Source of the DNA: CAISDH01 sp964398805
Lineage (GTDB): Archaea; Micrarchaeota; Micrarchaeia; Micrarchaeales; Micrarchaeaceae
NCBI GenBank assembly: GCA_964398805.1
Contig: CAYNNI010000078.1
Location: 1-8,923 of the forward strand
Direction: 5' to 3'
DNA: 8,923 nt
Made by a program: the position numbers and the translations under genes. A model generated the notes under the pieces. It saw nothing but the letters and a program-made list of their open reading frames with translations. It ran no database searches and was not told the origin of the DNA. Below, one piece after another: positions 1 through 6,645 of the stretch (position 1 is the first letter of the stretch; every line of letters starts with the position of its first letter).

Positions 1-2
1 AT

Positions 3-44
3 TTTGTATGGTGTTCGAAGTATCGGAGAAAGGTATTGGTGGGC
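3..44 (+). pseudogene. TnpA transposase fragment
   Basis: Fourteen codons match the strongly conserved beginning of IS200/IS605 TnpA. Typical proteins continue with a helix (RL-x-E-I-I-x-E-I-A) and then the metal-binding HUH motif, and end with a catalytic tyrosine. None of these follows here: the frame instead enters unrelated sequence leading into the element's terminal hairpin. The fragment starts before the window, so the start codon and the first 10-20 residues cannot be seen. Confidence 0.55.
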
Positions 45-100
45 AGACGGGAAGTAACGCTTGGGGAGAGGTATGGGAAATACGTCGCTGAACCAAGAAG

Positions 101-121
101 CCCACACCCTTCAGGGGTGGG
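101..121. repeat. IS200/IS605-like right-end hairpin
   Basis: CCCAC (101-105), a bulged A and CCC (107-109) pair with GGG (114-116) and GTGGG (117-121) around a TTCA loop, an 8-base-pair stem. GAGTATGTCAC follows directly. Subterminal imperfect hairpins with a bulged base are the sites recognised by Y1 transposases, and in intact elements the same sequence forms the 3' part of the TnpB guide RNA scaffold. Hairpin and motif are seen directly; the role is inferred from family knowledge. Confidence 0.6.
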
Positions 122-131
122 AGTATGTCAC

Positions 132-231
132 AGCAAACCAATGCGCGTGATGATTGAGGTAATCGCTGAGCAATTGCTATGAAGATAGGTAGGCGGGCTG
201 AACCCACAACTAACCGCCGCGGATTGCCGAA
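132..231. other. Intergenic stretch without a recognised gene
   Basis: All frames are short and none is recognisable. A perfect 10-base palindrome, AGCAATTGCT, lies at 169-178. No convincing archaeal box A promoter is seen. The stretch separates the transposon remnant from the damaged 5' end of the nuclease gene and is less GC-rich than the genes after it. It may be the flank into which the transposon inserted. Confidence 0.4.
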
Positions 232-344
232 ATGCCATACGATAATGTTGTATTCCAGGTGCTTCACTGAGCGTACTTAGCGAGCTCCACAAGAGCAGCA
301 TCAGCATCTCGGACATCTCCTCGCAGTACTGGTGCGAGCGCCAG
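232..344 (+). pseudogene. Out-of-frame or start-less 5' part of the nuclease gene
   Basis: The nuclease frame is open upstream of its first ATG (345) back to a TAA at 243-245, and this stretch is coding-like. It encodes ISISDISSQYWCERQ (300-344), which matches the conserved N-terminal motif of Cas4/EXO5-type nucleases, S-D-I-x-x-Q-x-W-C, including the first iron-sulfur cysteine (codon 333-335). No ATG, GTG or TTG occurs in frame between 246 and 344. An ATG at 232 opens another frame (MPYDNVVF). One extra base near 255-257 in the TTCCAGG run would join it to the nuclease frame as ...VVF-PGASLSVLSELHK..., giving a normal ATG-started protein. So this is either a one-base frameshift (real or a sequencing error), a non-canonical start, or a gene whose beginning was lost near the transposon remnant. 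Confidence 0.5.
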
Positions 345-1130
345 ATGGAATTCAACTACAGGTACGGAAGGCGCATAACGGAAGAGATAAAGGGCGGGCG
401 CCTCATACACGAGGAGCTCGAGGAGGAGACGAATGTACCTGTGGTGCTGCAGCCGAAGAACTACGCCGACGCGCTCTACAAGAACCTCTACCAGAGCCAT
501 GTAGCGCTTGCTGCCCTGAAGAAGAACGGCAGGACCCGGGAGGTGCAGATCTACGGCTCGTTATCCGGCTACAAGCTCGTCGGCAAGATAGACGAGCTGC
601 GCCAGGATGACGGAATGACTACGGTGAGCGAGGACAAGACTCGCGCGACGCCGAAGATACCTTCCGAGTCGCAGATGCTCACCCACAAGATACAGGTGCT
701 CATGTATCGGCAGCTCCTCGGCGACGCCGCCGCGGGGCGATACACCGCCGAGAACTTCAGGAGGGCGTACGGCGCATCCCTCCTCCGCATAACCGAGGAG
801 TTCAGGCACCAGCTCGACGCGCTCGGCATAGCCGCGGGTTCGCAGACCATAAACGCAGCGGCCGATGCGTACTTCAAGGACCTCTCATCGCTCAGGATCA
901 GCGACACGCTACAGCTCAGGTACATCGACCAGTTCACAGGCCGCGAGATAAAGCTATATAAGTTTCAATACAGCAACGAGGAAGTGCAGAACATAGTAGT
1001 GCACATAATGAAGTACTGGAACGGCGAGCGCGAGCCGCTGCCCGTGCCTGAAGAAGAGAAATGGAAGTGCAACTACTGCGTGTTCTTCGGAAAGGAGTGC
1101 AAGGTATGGTGGTCCCAGAAGGCGCTTTGA
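345..1130 (+). CDS. Cas4/EXO5-like PD-(D/E)XK nuclease with Fe-S cluster
   Basis: This is a DNA exonuclease of the PD-(D/E)XK superfamily, in the branch that holds Cas4, RecB-like and exonuclease V (EXO5/Dem1) proteins, which act in DNA repair and processing. Numbering from ATG 345 (261 residues), the active-site elements in order are His22 in LIHEE, Asp83 in VGKIDEL, Glu96-Asp97-Lys98 (the E-x-K motif) and the QVLMY helix motif at 117-121 (QxxxY). Cys242, Cys245 and Cys252 near the C-terminus form the usual three-cysteine part of a [4Fe-4S] site. The fourth cysteine lies upstream of this ATG (codon 333-335), so the true protein must start earlier; 345 is only the first canonical start in frame. 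The stop overlaps the alaS start (TGATG), so the two are probably translationally coupled. No CRISPR genes or repeats are nearby, so a stand-alone repair role fits better than spacer acquisition. EXO5-like is preferred over Cas4 because of the SQYWCE motif, but this is not settled. Confidence 0.8.
   Translation: MEFNYRYGRRITEEIKGGRLIHEELEEETNVPVVLQPKNYADALYKNLYQSHVALAALKKNGRTREVQIYGSLSGYKLVGKIDELRQDDGMTTVSEDKTRATPKIPSESQMLTHKIQVLMYRQLLGDAAAGRYTAENFRRAYGASLLRITEEFRHQLDALGIAAGSQTINAAADAYFKDLSSLRISDTLQLRYIDQFTGREIKLYKFQYSNEEVQNIVVHIMKYWNGEREPLPVPEEEKWKCNYCVFFGKECKVWWSQKAL
951..963 (+). promoter_or_regulatory. Possible internal archaeal promoter (box A) for alaS-carS
   Basis: Within the nuclease gene a very AT-rich patch reads AAAGCTATATAAGTTTC, with a near-ideal archaeal TATA box (CTATATAAG) in GC-rich coding sequence. 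Transcription would start about 25 bases downstream, roughly 145 bases before the alaS ATG. It would let alaS and carS be expressed independently of the damaged nuclease 5' region. No strong purine-rich BRE is seen (GAGATAAAG precedes it), and the patch also encodes KLYKF, so chance is possible. Confidence 0.3.
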
Positions 1131-3802
1131 TGCCGAGCAAGGAGCAGTTCCGCGTGCAGTTCTCGAAGGAGCCGGGCAAGTACTACTCGGTAGGGCTATT
1201 CAAGGAAGAGGGCTTCGAAAGGCGCCGCTGCGCCCTGTGCGGCAAGTACTTCTGGAGCGCCGACCCGTCGAGGAAGCTTTGCGGCGACCCGTCGCACGAG
1301 CCTTACTCCTTCATGAAGGCAAGGACGAAAGAGGTCTCTTACGCAGGCTTCTGGCGCGGCTTCGCCAACTTCTTCAAGAAGGAAGGCCATGCGATAGTGG
1401 ACAGCTACCCCGTGGTAAGCAGGTGGCGCCAGGACCTTTACTTCACCATAGCGGGCATACAGGACTTCCAGCGCATAGAGCGGGGCCGCATAAGCTTCGA
1501 GTACCCTGCAAACCCTCTCATGGTACCGCAGATGTGCCTGCGCTTCAACGACATAGCGAACGTGGGCGTGAGCGGCCGGCATTTCACCGCGTTCATGATG
1601 GCGAACCAGACCTCGTTCAACTACCCGAAGGAGGGCTACTGGCGCGACCGCACGATCGAGCTCAACTACAAGCTCCTGACGGGGCTCCTCGGCATCAAGA
1701 AGGAGGCGCTCACGTACATAGAGGACGTCTGGGCGATGGGCGACTTCTCGGAGTTCGGGCCCTGCATAGAGGGCTTCGCGAACGGGCTCGAGCTCGTGAA
1801 CAGCGTCTTCACGCAGTTCGAGTACTCAAACGGCAAGATGAAGGAGCTAGAAGGCAAGGTCGTCGACGTAGGCTGGGGGTTCGAGCGCCTGCTCTGGTAC
1901 GACGCGGGGACGCAGAGCGCGTACGACGCGGTATTCAGGGGCCCGCTGGAATACATATACAAGAGCTCAGGGCTTAGGCCGAACGTGCAGCTCTACTCGA
2001 GGGTCGCGGGCAAGCTGAGCGCGATAGACATGAACGAGTCCGCAAGCTCGACCGGAGCGGAGGCGCGCATACTGCAAAGCGCGGGCATAGATGAGAAGCA
2101 GTACAAGGCAGAGATAAGGCCCCTGCAGGCCTCGTACGCAATAGCGGACCACGCGCGCACGCTGCTCTTCGCGATAAACGACGGCGCGCTGCCGAGCAAC
2201 GTCGGCGGCGGCTACAACCTGCGCATACTCCTGAGGAGGATGTTCGATTTCGTTTCGGAATACGGCATGGACGTGGACCTGATCAGGCTGATGGAGCTCC
2301 ACGCCCGCGAGCTCCCCGGAATATACCCCAGGATCGGCGAAAGCATGGAAACCGTGAAGGCAGTGCTAGAGATAGAGAAGCGGCGCTACGAGAGCACCAA
2401 GAGCGCAGCCGCAAGGATCGTGAGCACGCTCATAGAGAGGAACGAGCCGCTCACAACAGAGCGGATGAAGACGCTTTACGAGAGCAACGGAATAACTCCA
2501 GAATTCATAGAGGCCGTTGCAAAGGAGAAGCACGCCAGGATAGACGTGCCTGAGGAATCTTACGCGAAGCTGATGAAGAGCGATTTCGTCGAGAAGAAGA
2601 AAGAGGACAAGGCCCTAGGCATCGACACCGCGGGACTGCCCCTAACGGAGAAGCTCTACTACAAGGGCGCATACGATGCAAGCGCGAGGGTGCTCCGCTG
2701 CTCCGGGAACCTCGTGGTCCTGGACAAGACGCCGTTCTATCCCGAGGGCGGAGGCCAGGAGACCGACCGCGGCGCCATAGACGACATGCCTGTCAGCGGC
2801 GCCCAGGCGATTAACGGCGTGATAGTGCATGTGCTGGCGAAAAGTCCTGGCTTCAAGGCAGGCGCCGCAGTGAAATGCAAAGTCGACCGCGAAAGGCGGA
2901 TGCGGCTGATGGCGCACCACACCGCTACACACCTGGTCAGCGCAGCGTGCAGGAGCATACTCGGCAAGCACGCATGGCAGGAGGGCGCGAAGAAGGCCGT
3001 GGGCAAGGCGCACATCGACATAGCGCATTACGACAAGCTCACCCAGGAGCAGGTACAAGAGATAGAAGACCGAGCCAACTCGTACATAACCCACGGAATA
3101 CGCGTCTCCGTGCAGGAGCTGGAAAGGAGCGAGGCGGAGCGCAAGTTCGGCTTTGCGATATACCAGGGCCATGGCGTCCCCTCGAGCAGGCTTAGGATAG
3201 TGGAGGTGCGCGACGCGGAGGGCAACCTCATAGACGCGGAGGCGTGCGGGGGCCTTCATCTCGCGGGCTGCGAGTCCGGAATAGGGCTCATCAAGATCAT
3301 CGGCTCGTACCACATACACGATGGGATAAACCGCCTGGAGTTCGTGGCGGGCCATGCCGCAGTCGACAACATAAACGCGGTCAACGCGGGCATAGACTCG
3401 CTCGCGCGCGCTGCAGGCGTTGACAGAGGCAAATTGCACGAGGGCCTGCAGGCAAGGCTGAAGGAGCTGCAGGAATACCGCGATAAGCTGGAGCACGCCC
3501 AGGACGAACTCCTGGAATACATAGTCGCAGACCTTCTTGCAGAAGGCAAGGGCAATGCGATTACGAAGCTGATCGACCACGACAGGAAGATGCTGCGGCA
3601 GATAGCCACGCAGTTCGTGGAGGCGCGCCCGGGCAGCACGCTGCTGCTCTACAACTCCTCGAATGAGGTGGTGTGCATATCAGGCAACAAAACCAGGAGC
3701 GCGCTCGACACTGTAATGGAATATGCAAAAGGCAAAGGGCTGGAGTTCCGCGGCGGAGGCAGCGAGCGCATAGCCGAGGGAAGGCTCGCAGGCAAGGTGT
3801 GA
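1130..3802 (+). CDS. alaS: Alanyl-tRNA synthetase, archaeal type
   Basis: This cytoplasmic enzyme joins alanine to tRNA-Ala using ATP and hydrolyses mischarged Ser- or Gly-tRNA-Ala. It has 890 residues, normal for archaeal AlaRS. The N-terminal archaeal zinc module holds Cys34, Cys37, Cys51 and probably His56, where many archaeal homologues have CGDPPC with a cysteine. The class II catalytic core follows, with motif 2 (CLRFND, Arg138) and motif 3 (VVDVGWGFER, 244-253). The editing domain has HTATH (His597, His601) and Cys706-x3-His710, the complete metal-binding set. A helical region (about 760-830) leads to the C-terminal DHHA1-type domain ending in FRGGGSERIAEGRL. The ATG at 1130 is chosen because MPSKEQFRVQFSKEP is the normal archaeal N-terminus; an in-frame ATG at 1061 would add 23 residues read from the nuclease tail. 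It overlaps the nuclease stop by one base, and carS follows after 4 bases. Confidence 0.97.
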   Translation: MPSKEQFRVQFSKEPGKYYSVGLFKEEGFERRRCALCGKYFWSADPSRKLCGDPSHEPYSFMKARTKEVSYAGFWRGFANFFKKEGHAIVDSYPVVSRWRQDLYFTIAGIQDFQRIERGRISFEYPANPLMVPQMCLRFNDIANVGVSGRHFTAFMMANQTSFNYPKEGYWRDRTIELNYKLLTGLLGIKKEALTYIEDVWAMGDFSEFGPCIEGFANGLELVNSVFTQFEYSNGKMKELEGKVVDVGWGFERLLWYDAGTQSAYDAVFRGPLEYIYKSSGLRPNVQLYSRVAGKLSAIDMNESASSTGAEARILQSAGIDEKQYKAEIRPLQASYAIADHARTLLFAINDGALPSNVGGGYNLRILLRRMFDFVSEYGMDVDLIRLMELHARELPGIYPRIGESMETVKAVLEIEKRRYESTKSAAARIVSTLIERNEPLTTERMKTLYESNGITPEFIEAVAKEKHARIDVPEESYAKLMKSDFVEKKKEDKALGIDTAGLPLTEKLYYKGAYDASARVLRCSGNLVVLDKTPFYPEGGGQETDRGAIDDMPVSGAQAINGVIVHVLAKSPGFKAGAAVKCKVDRERRMRLMAHHTATHLVSAACRSILGKHAWQEGAKKAVGKAHIDIAHYDKLTQEQVQEIEDRANSYITHGIRVSVQELERSEAERKFGFAIYQGHGVPSSRLRIVEVRDAEGNLIDAEACGGLHLAGCESGIGLIKIIGSYHIHDGINRLEFVAGHAAVDNINAVNAGIDSLARAAGVDRGKLHEGLQARLKELQEYRDKLEHAQDELLEYIVADLLAEGKGNAITKLIDHDRKMLRQIATQFVEARPGSTLLLYNSSNEVVCISGNKTRSALDTVMEYAKGKGLEFRGGGSERIAEGRLAGKV
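3794..3799 (+). promoter_or_regulatory. Ribosome binding site deciding the carS TTG start
   Basis: AAGGTG matches the archaeal anti-Shine-Dalgarno complement (GGAGGTGAT). It lies inside the last alaS codons, 7 bases before the TTG at 3807. It supports TTG initiation, because no ATG or GTG occurs early in the carS frame. Confidence 0.6.
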
Positions 3803-3806
3803 TTCC

Positions 3807-4301
3807 TTGAGCATTTATTCTATCATCATCTACCCGGTAATCTACATACTGCCGGCTTATGTAGCTAACGGCGCGCCTGTGCTTTTCGGCGGCGGCAGGC
3901 CGCTCGATTCCGGAAGGAAGCTTCATGGCACGCGCATATTCGGGGACAACAAGACGATATCCGGCACGACCTCGATGCTCGTCGCGGGGCTGATAACGGG
4001 TGCGGTTGAGTATGCATTCCTGCCTTACATGCTTGCAGTATCTGTGCTTCTTTCCCTTGGTGCCATTGCAGGGGACCTTCTCGGCAGCTTCATAAAGCGG
4101 CGAATAGGCCACGCATCAGGCGCAAGCTTTCCTATAATGGACCAGTACGGCTTCTTTGTCGTGGCGCTGCTTTTTGCAGCACCTCTGGGCCACATGCCGA
4201 GCGCGTACGGGCTGCTGTTCCTTTTCCTGCTTACCGGCGCGATGCACGTGTTCACGAACGCCGCGGCTCACAGGCTGAAGCTGAAGAAGGTTCCTTGGTA
4301 G
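3807..4301 (+). CDS. carS: CDP-archaeol synthase (CTP:DGGGP cytidylyltransferase)
   Basis: CarS is a membrane enzyme that transfers CMP from CTP to 2,3-bis-O-geranylgeranylglycerol phosphate, giving CDP-archaeol, the precursor for attaching polar head groups to archaeal lipids. The 164-residue length is normal for the family (formerly DUF46, related to bacterial CdsA). Visible features are an N-terminal membrane helix (about 4-20), the conserved PVLFGGGRPLDSG (24-36) and GTRIFGDNKT (41-50) cytosolic loop, helices at about 53-70 and 73-92, the CdsA-like block GDLLGSFIKRR (89-99) followed by PIMDQ (109-113), and two C-terminal helices (about 115-127 and 133-150). Translation starts at TTG, supported by AAGGTG 7 bases upstream. 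The 4-base gap after alaS implies one transcript. Its stop is 3 bases from the stop of the opposing ABC ATPase, leaving no room for a separate terminator. Confidence 0.93.
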   Translation: MSIYSIIIYPVIYILPAYVANGAPVLFGGGRPLDSGRKLHGTRIFGDNKTISGTTSMLVAGLITGAVEYAFLPYMLAVSVLLSLGAIAGDLLGSFIKRRIGHASGASFPIMDQYGFFVVALLFAAPLGHMPSAYGLLFLFLLTGAMHVFTNAAAHRLKLKKVPW

Positions 4302-4304
4302 CGC

Positions 4305-5042
4305 CTACTTGAGCAGTGCCGCTATGCGGTCCACCGCGTTTAGGAATTCGTCGCTTCTCTTGTTGCGCGGCCTCTTGAGGTCGATGCGCTTTATGTCCTT
4401 CACCCTGGAAGGCTTGTTCGAAAGAACCACGACGTAGTCCGAGAGCTCCACGGCCTCCTCGACGTTGTGCGTCACCATGATTATCGAGCTCACGGCTATC
4501 CTCTTCGTGCGAAGCATTCTCGAGACCTCAGACCTGAGCGCGCCCGCTGTCAGCTCGTCGAGCGAGCTGAACGGCTCGTCCATGAGGAGCACCTTGGGCT
4601 CGGATGCGATTGCCCTTGCGAGACCGACGCGCTGCTTCATCCCGCCGCTCAGCACGTTCGGGTAAGAGCTCTCGAAGCCTGCAAGTCCGAAGCCATCAAG
4701 CAGGCGCATCGCCCTGCTTGTCTTCTCCCTGTCGCCCATCCTTAGAGCGGAGAGGCCCAGCTTCACGTTGTCTATGTTGCTCAGCCATGGCAGCAGGCCG
4801 AAATCCTGGAACACGAAGGATATCTCGTTGATGGGCTTGGTTATCTCCCTGCCCTTGTACAGGATGCTGCCGCTTGTCGGCTTGATAAGCCCCGCGATTA
4901 TTCTCAGGAGCGTGCTCTTGCCGCATCCCGACGGGCCTATGACCGAGATGAACTTCTCCTCCTTGGCCTCGAATGAGATGCGGTCTATTATGACCGCGTC
5001 GCCTACCCTGTAGCTAACCTTATCAACGCTTATCACATCCAT
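4305..5042 (-). CDS. ABC transporter ATP-binding protein, NitT/TauT (SsuB-like) family
   Basis: This is the cytoplasmic ATPase subunit of an ABC importer, energising the permease encoded just upstream. In its 245 residues all nucleotide-binding motifs are intact: Walker A GPSGCGKST (36-44), Q-loop Gln79 in FVFQDFGLLPWLS, signature LSGGM (131-135), Walker B VLLMDE (151-156), D-loop SSLD (159-162) and switch His192 in MVTHNVEEA. The PWLS after the Q-loop and the overall length are typical of the nitrate/sulfonate/taurine importer group (SsuB, TauB, NrtD). The ATG is 4 bases after the permease stop, so the two are cotranscribed and probably coupled. The substrate cannot be read from an ATPase: sulfonate, nitrate, bicarbonate, an aromatic compound or a metal chelate are all possible. 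Confidence 0.93.
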   Translation of the reverse strand: MDVISVDKVSYRVGDAVIIDRISFEAKEEKFISVIGPSGCGKSTLLRIIAGLIKPTSGSILYKGREITKPINEISFVFQDFGLLPWLSNIDNVKLGLSALRMGDREKTSRAMRLLDGFGLAGFESSYPNVLSGGMKQRVGLARAIASEPKVLLMDEPFSSLDELTAGALRSEVSRMLRTKRIAVSSIIMVTHNVEEAVELSDYVVVLSNKPSRVKDIKRIDLKRPRNKRSDEFLNAVDRIAALLK

Positions 5043-5046
5043 GCGA

Positions 5047-6645
5047 TCATCTGTAGACCCTCGGTATCCTGTCGTAGAGCCTGTGCCAGACGAGCCTGTT
5101 TATGAGCAGTATCAGGATTGTAAGGTTTATTAGTGCTAGCGCCATCAGGCCGAGGTTTCCTGCCTGGAGCGCGGTGTCGAGGAGCACGCCGATGCCCGTA
5201 TGAACAGAGGTTATCACCGTGCCCGCGCTCACTGCCGATGAGGTGAAGTACTCCCCTACAATGGACGCGTTCCATTCCGCGGCTACCGCGGTGATGCCCC
5301 CTGTTATCAGGCCCGGGACTATCGCCCTCATGTATATGCTCTTCCACGCGTTTATGCCCCTCACGTGGAATATATCCCTCACCTCGAACATTGTGCTGTG
5401 TATGCTGCTCCTGTCTGCGAGGATCCCGAAGAGCATGTACCATATCGCGCTGAAGAAGAATATCGCGAGCGCCACCAGCTCGCTGTGGAACGGCATGCCC
5501 CTGAGCGAGCTCACTATGAGCGGCAGCATCATCGTCGCGGGTATCGACGCCATGACCTGGAAGAGCAGGAGATACCTCTCCGCGTGCCTCGACATGAACA
5601 GCAAGTACACGCTCAGCGGCACAGCCACGAGGACCACGACCGCGAACATTGACCACACCCTTACAAATGATGCCCCCAGCGAAACAAGGACCAGCTGCTC
5701 ATAACTTACCAACCCGGCGCCTATCCCAGTGCTGATTGCCCACGCCAACGCCGCGATTATGATTATTGCCGCGCCCAGCGCGACGAGCAGCGCCTCCCGC
5801 TTTCCTGCATTAGGTGCTGCTGCCGCAGGCATGCGGCCGGGTGCTGCGCCGGCATAGGCAGCTATCACGTGCTTCGGCCTGACCTTTATCTGGAGCCTCG
5901 GCCTCCTGACAAGGTGCTCTATCGCGTCCATCTCCATGCTCAGAACGGTCCTCTTCGCATTCTTCGCCTTGACCACGTGCTCCTCGTTGAACCTATTGAA
6001 GTGCCTTCGCAGCGGCGCAAATATCAGGAACCTCGTGAGCACTACGAACACTATGAACACCGCGATTCCCATCGCATACTGCGCGGTATTCCCAGACAGG
6101 GCCAGCGAGGTTAGCTCCACTCCTATGCCGTGCTTAACGCTATACACCGCGCTTCCTGTAGAGAAAATCTCACTTGTGACAAGGTAGAACAGGCCGACCG
6201 CCCACGAGAGCACCGATTGGTCGAGCACTCTCGGCATAGCCGCGGGCACGTACATCTTCCTCAGCCTTTCGAAGGCGCCCATGCTGTAAAGCGATGCCAC
6301 CTCGATGACCTCGCCGGGCAGCGCCTTGACCGCCTCGTACGCTCCGAACGCTATGTTCCACAGCATGTTCACTATTATCAGGAACACTACCGCGAAGTTT
6401 ATGCCCGCATACCCGGGCACCGCTGCCACTATGACATATACCACGAATGGGAAGAACGCGAGTATCGGCAGGGTCTGCAGGACGTCGAAAAGGGGTATTA
6501 GAATGCGCTCCGCTCTGCCGGAGACCGCTGCGTATATCCCCAGGAACAATCCGAGCACAATCGACAGGGAAAGCGCGGCCAGGAGCCTGACCCACGTGTA
6601 AGCCGTGTCCGTGAGCAGGGTTGCCAGAAGCCCGAGCAGCGCCAT
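5047..6645 (-). CDS. Duplicated (fused) ABC transporter permease, NitT/TauT type
   Basis: A 532-residue inner-membrane component holds two binding-protein-dependent permease domains in one chain, as in the archaeal/bacterial family of duplicated anion-transport permeases. Domain 1 (about 1-215) has an EAA-type loop at 115-138 (EVASLYSMGAFERL...P, Gly123). Domain 2 (about 283-532) has one at 421-444 (EVRDIFHVRGINAW...P, Gly430) and the WNASIVGEY segment (458-466) typical of SsuC/TauC-like proteins. A charged, Ala/Pro-rich linker of about 65 residues joins them. One chain can thus supply both membrane halves for the ATPase dimer. The ATG at 6645 is the only usable start: a TAA lies in frame 24 bases upstream. 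Domain 2 has a membrane helix (285-305) before the shared core that domain 1 lacks, so the N-terminus may be truncated. The start codon lies in a repeat shared with 8110-8157. No substrate-binding protein is in the window. Confidence 0.88.
   Translation of the reverse strand: MALLGLLATLLTDTAYTWVRLLAALSLSIVLGLFLGIYAAVSGRAERILIPLFDVLQTLPILAFFPFVVYVIVAAVPGYAGINFAVVFLIIVNMLWNIAFGAYEAVKALPGEVIEVASLYSMGAFERLRKMYVPAAMPRVLDQSVLSWAVGLFYLVTSEIFSTGSAVYSVKHGIGVELTSLALSGNTAQYAMGIAVFIVFVVLTRFLIFAPLRRHFNRFNEEHVVKAKNAKRTVLSMEMDAIEHLVRRPRLQIKVRPKHVIAAYAGAAPGRMPAAAAPNAGKREALLVALGAAIIIIAALAWAISTGIGAGLVSYEQLVLVSLGASFVRVWSMFAVVVLVAVPLSVYLLFMSRHAERYLLLFQVMASIPATMMLPLIVSSLRGMPFHSELVALAIFFFSAIWYMLFGILADRSSIHSTMFEVRDIFHVRGINAWKSIYMRAIVPGLITGGITAVAAEWNASIVGEYFTSSAVSAGTVITSVHTGIGVLLDTALQAGNLGLMALALINLTILILLINRLVWHRLYDRIPRVYR

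Larger units (their letters stand above)
1..131 (+). mobile_element. Remnant of an IS200/IS605-type transposon (right end)
   Basis: Two hallmarks lie side by side. Bases 3-44 read FVWCSKYRRKVLVG, which closely resembles the conserved N-terminal stretch of the IS200/IS605 Y1 transposase TnpA (H-x-VW-x-x-KYRRKVL). Only about 57 bases later is a hairpin (101-121) followed by GAGTATGTCAC, which resembles the right terminus of many IS200/IS605 elements, where the 3' end of the tnpB-associated omega RNA lies. A complete element would carry the rest of tnpA (with its HUH and catalytic Tyr) and a tnpB of roughly 350-400 codons between these parts; both are missing, so the element is internally deleted and cannot move by itself. 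The reading frame from base 3 stays open through the junction to a TGA at 180-182, giving a chimeric ORF with no evident function. The left end lies outside the window. The right boundary near 131 is inferred from the terminal motif, not from a seen target site. Confidence 0.6.

Noticed and set aside
169..178. Perfect palindrome AGCAATTGCT
   Set aside because: It is short, has no gene start at a suitable distance and no repeat partner; such palindromes are expected by chance.
141..182. MRVMIEVIAEQLL in the same frame as the TnpA fragment, resembling the TnpA helix that follows the KYRRKVLVG motif
   Set aside because: The likeness is a few hydrophobic and acidic residues, a TGA follows at once, and the terminal hairpin of the element lies between the two parts, so it is probably chance.
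232..270. MPYDNVVFQV as a decayed TnpA metal-binding motif (MPDHVHLFV)
   Set aside because: It would need an inserted residue and lacks both histidines of the HUH motif; a lost start for the nuclease explains the ATG better.
1061..1129. Earlier ATG for alaS adding 23 residues
   Set aside because: The extra residues are the nuclease C-terminus read in another frame; the archaeal AlaRS N-terminus begins at the ATG at 1130.
345..1130. Nuclease as part of a CRISPR-Cas adaptation module (Cas4)
   Set aside because: There are no cas1/cas2 genes and no repeat-spacer array in the window, and the neighbours are housekeeping genes.
1237..1977. Open plus-strand frame of 246 codons inside alaS
   Set aside because: The translation is dominated by Arg, Gly, Leu and His, as expected from reading a GC-rich gene out of frame; no domain is visible and it lies wholly in the AlaRS catalytic core.
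2642..3580. Open minus-strand frame of 312 codons opposite alaS
   Set aside because: It mirrors the GC-rich codon pattern of alaS, has no recognisable motif, and the plus-strand protein is unambiguous across the same bases including the editing-site residues.
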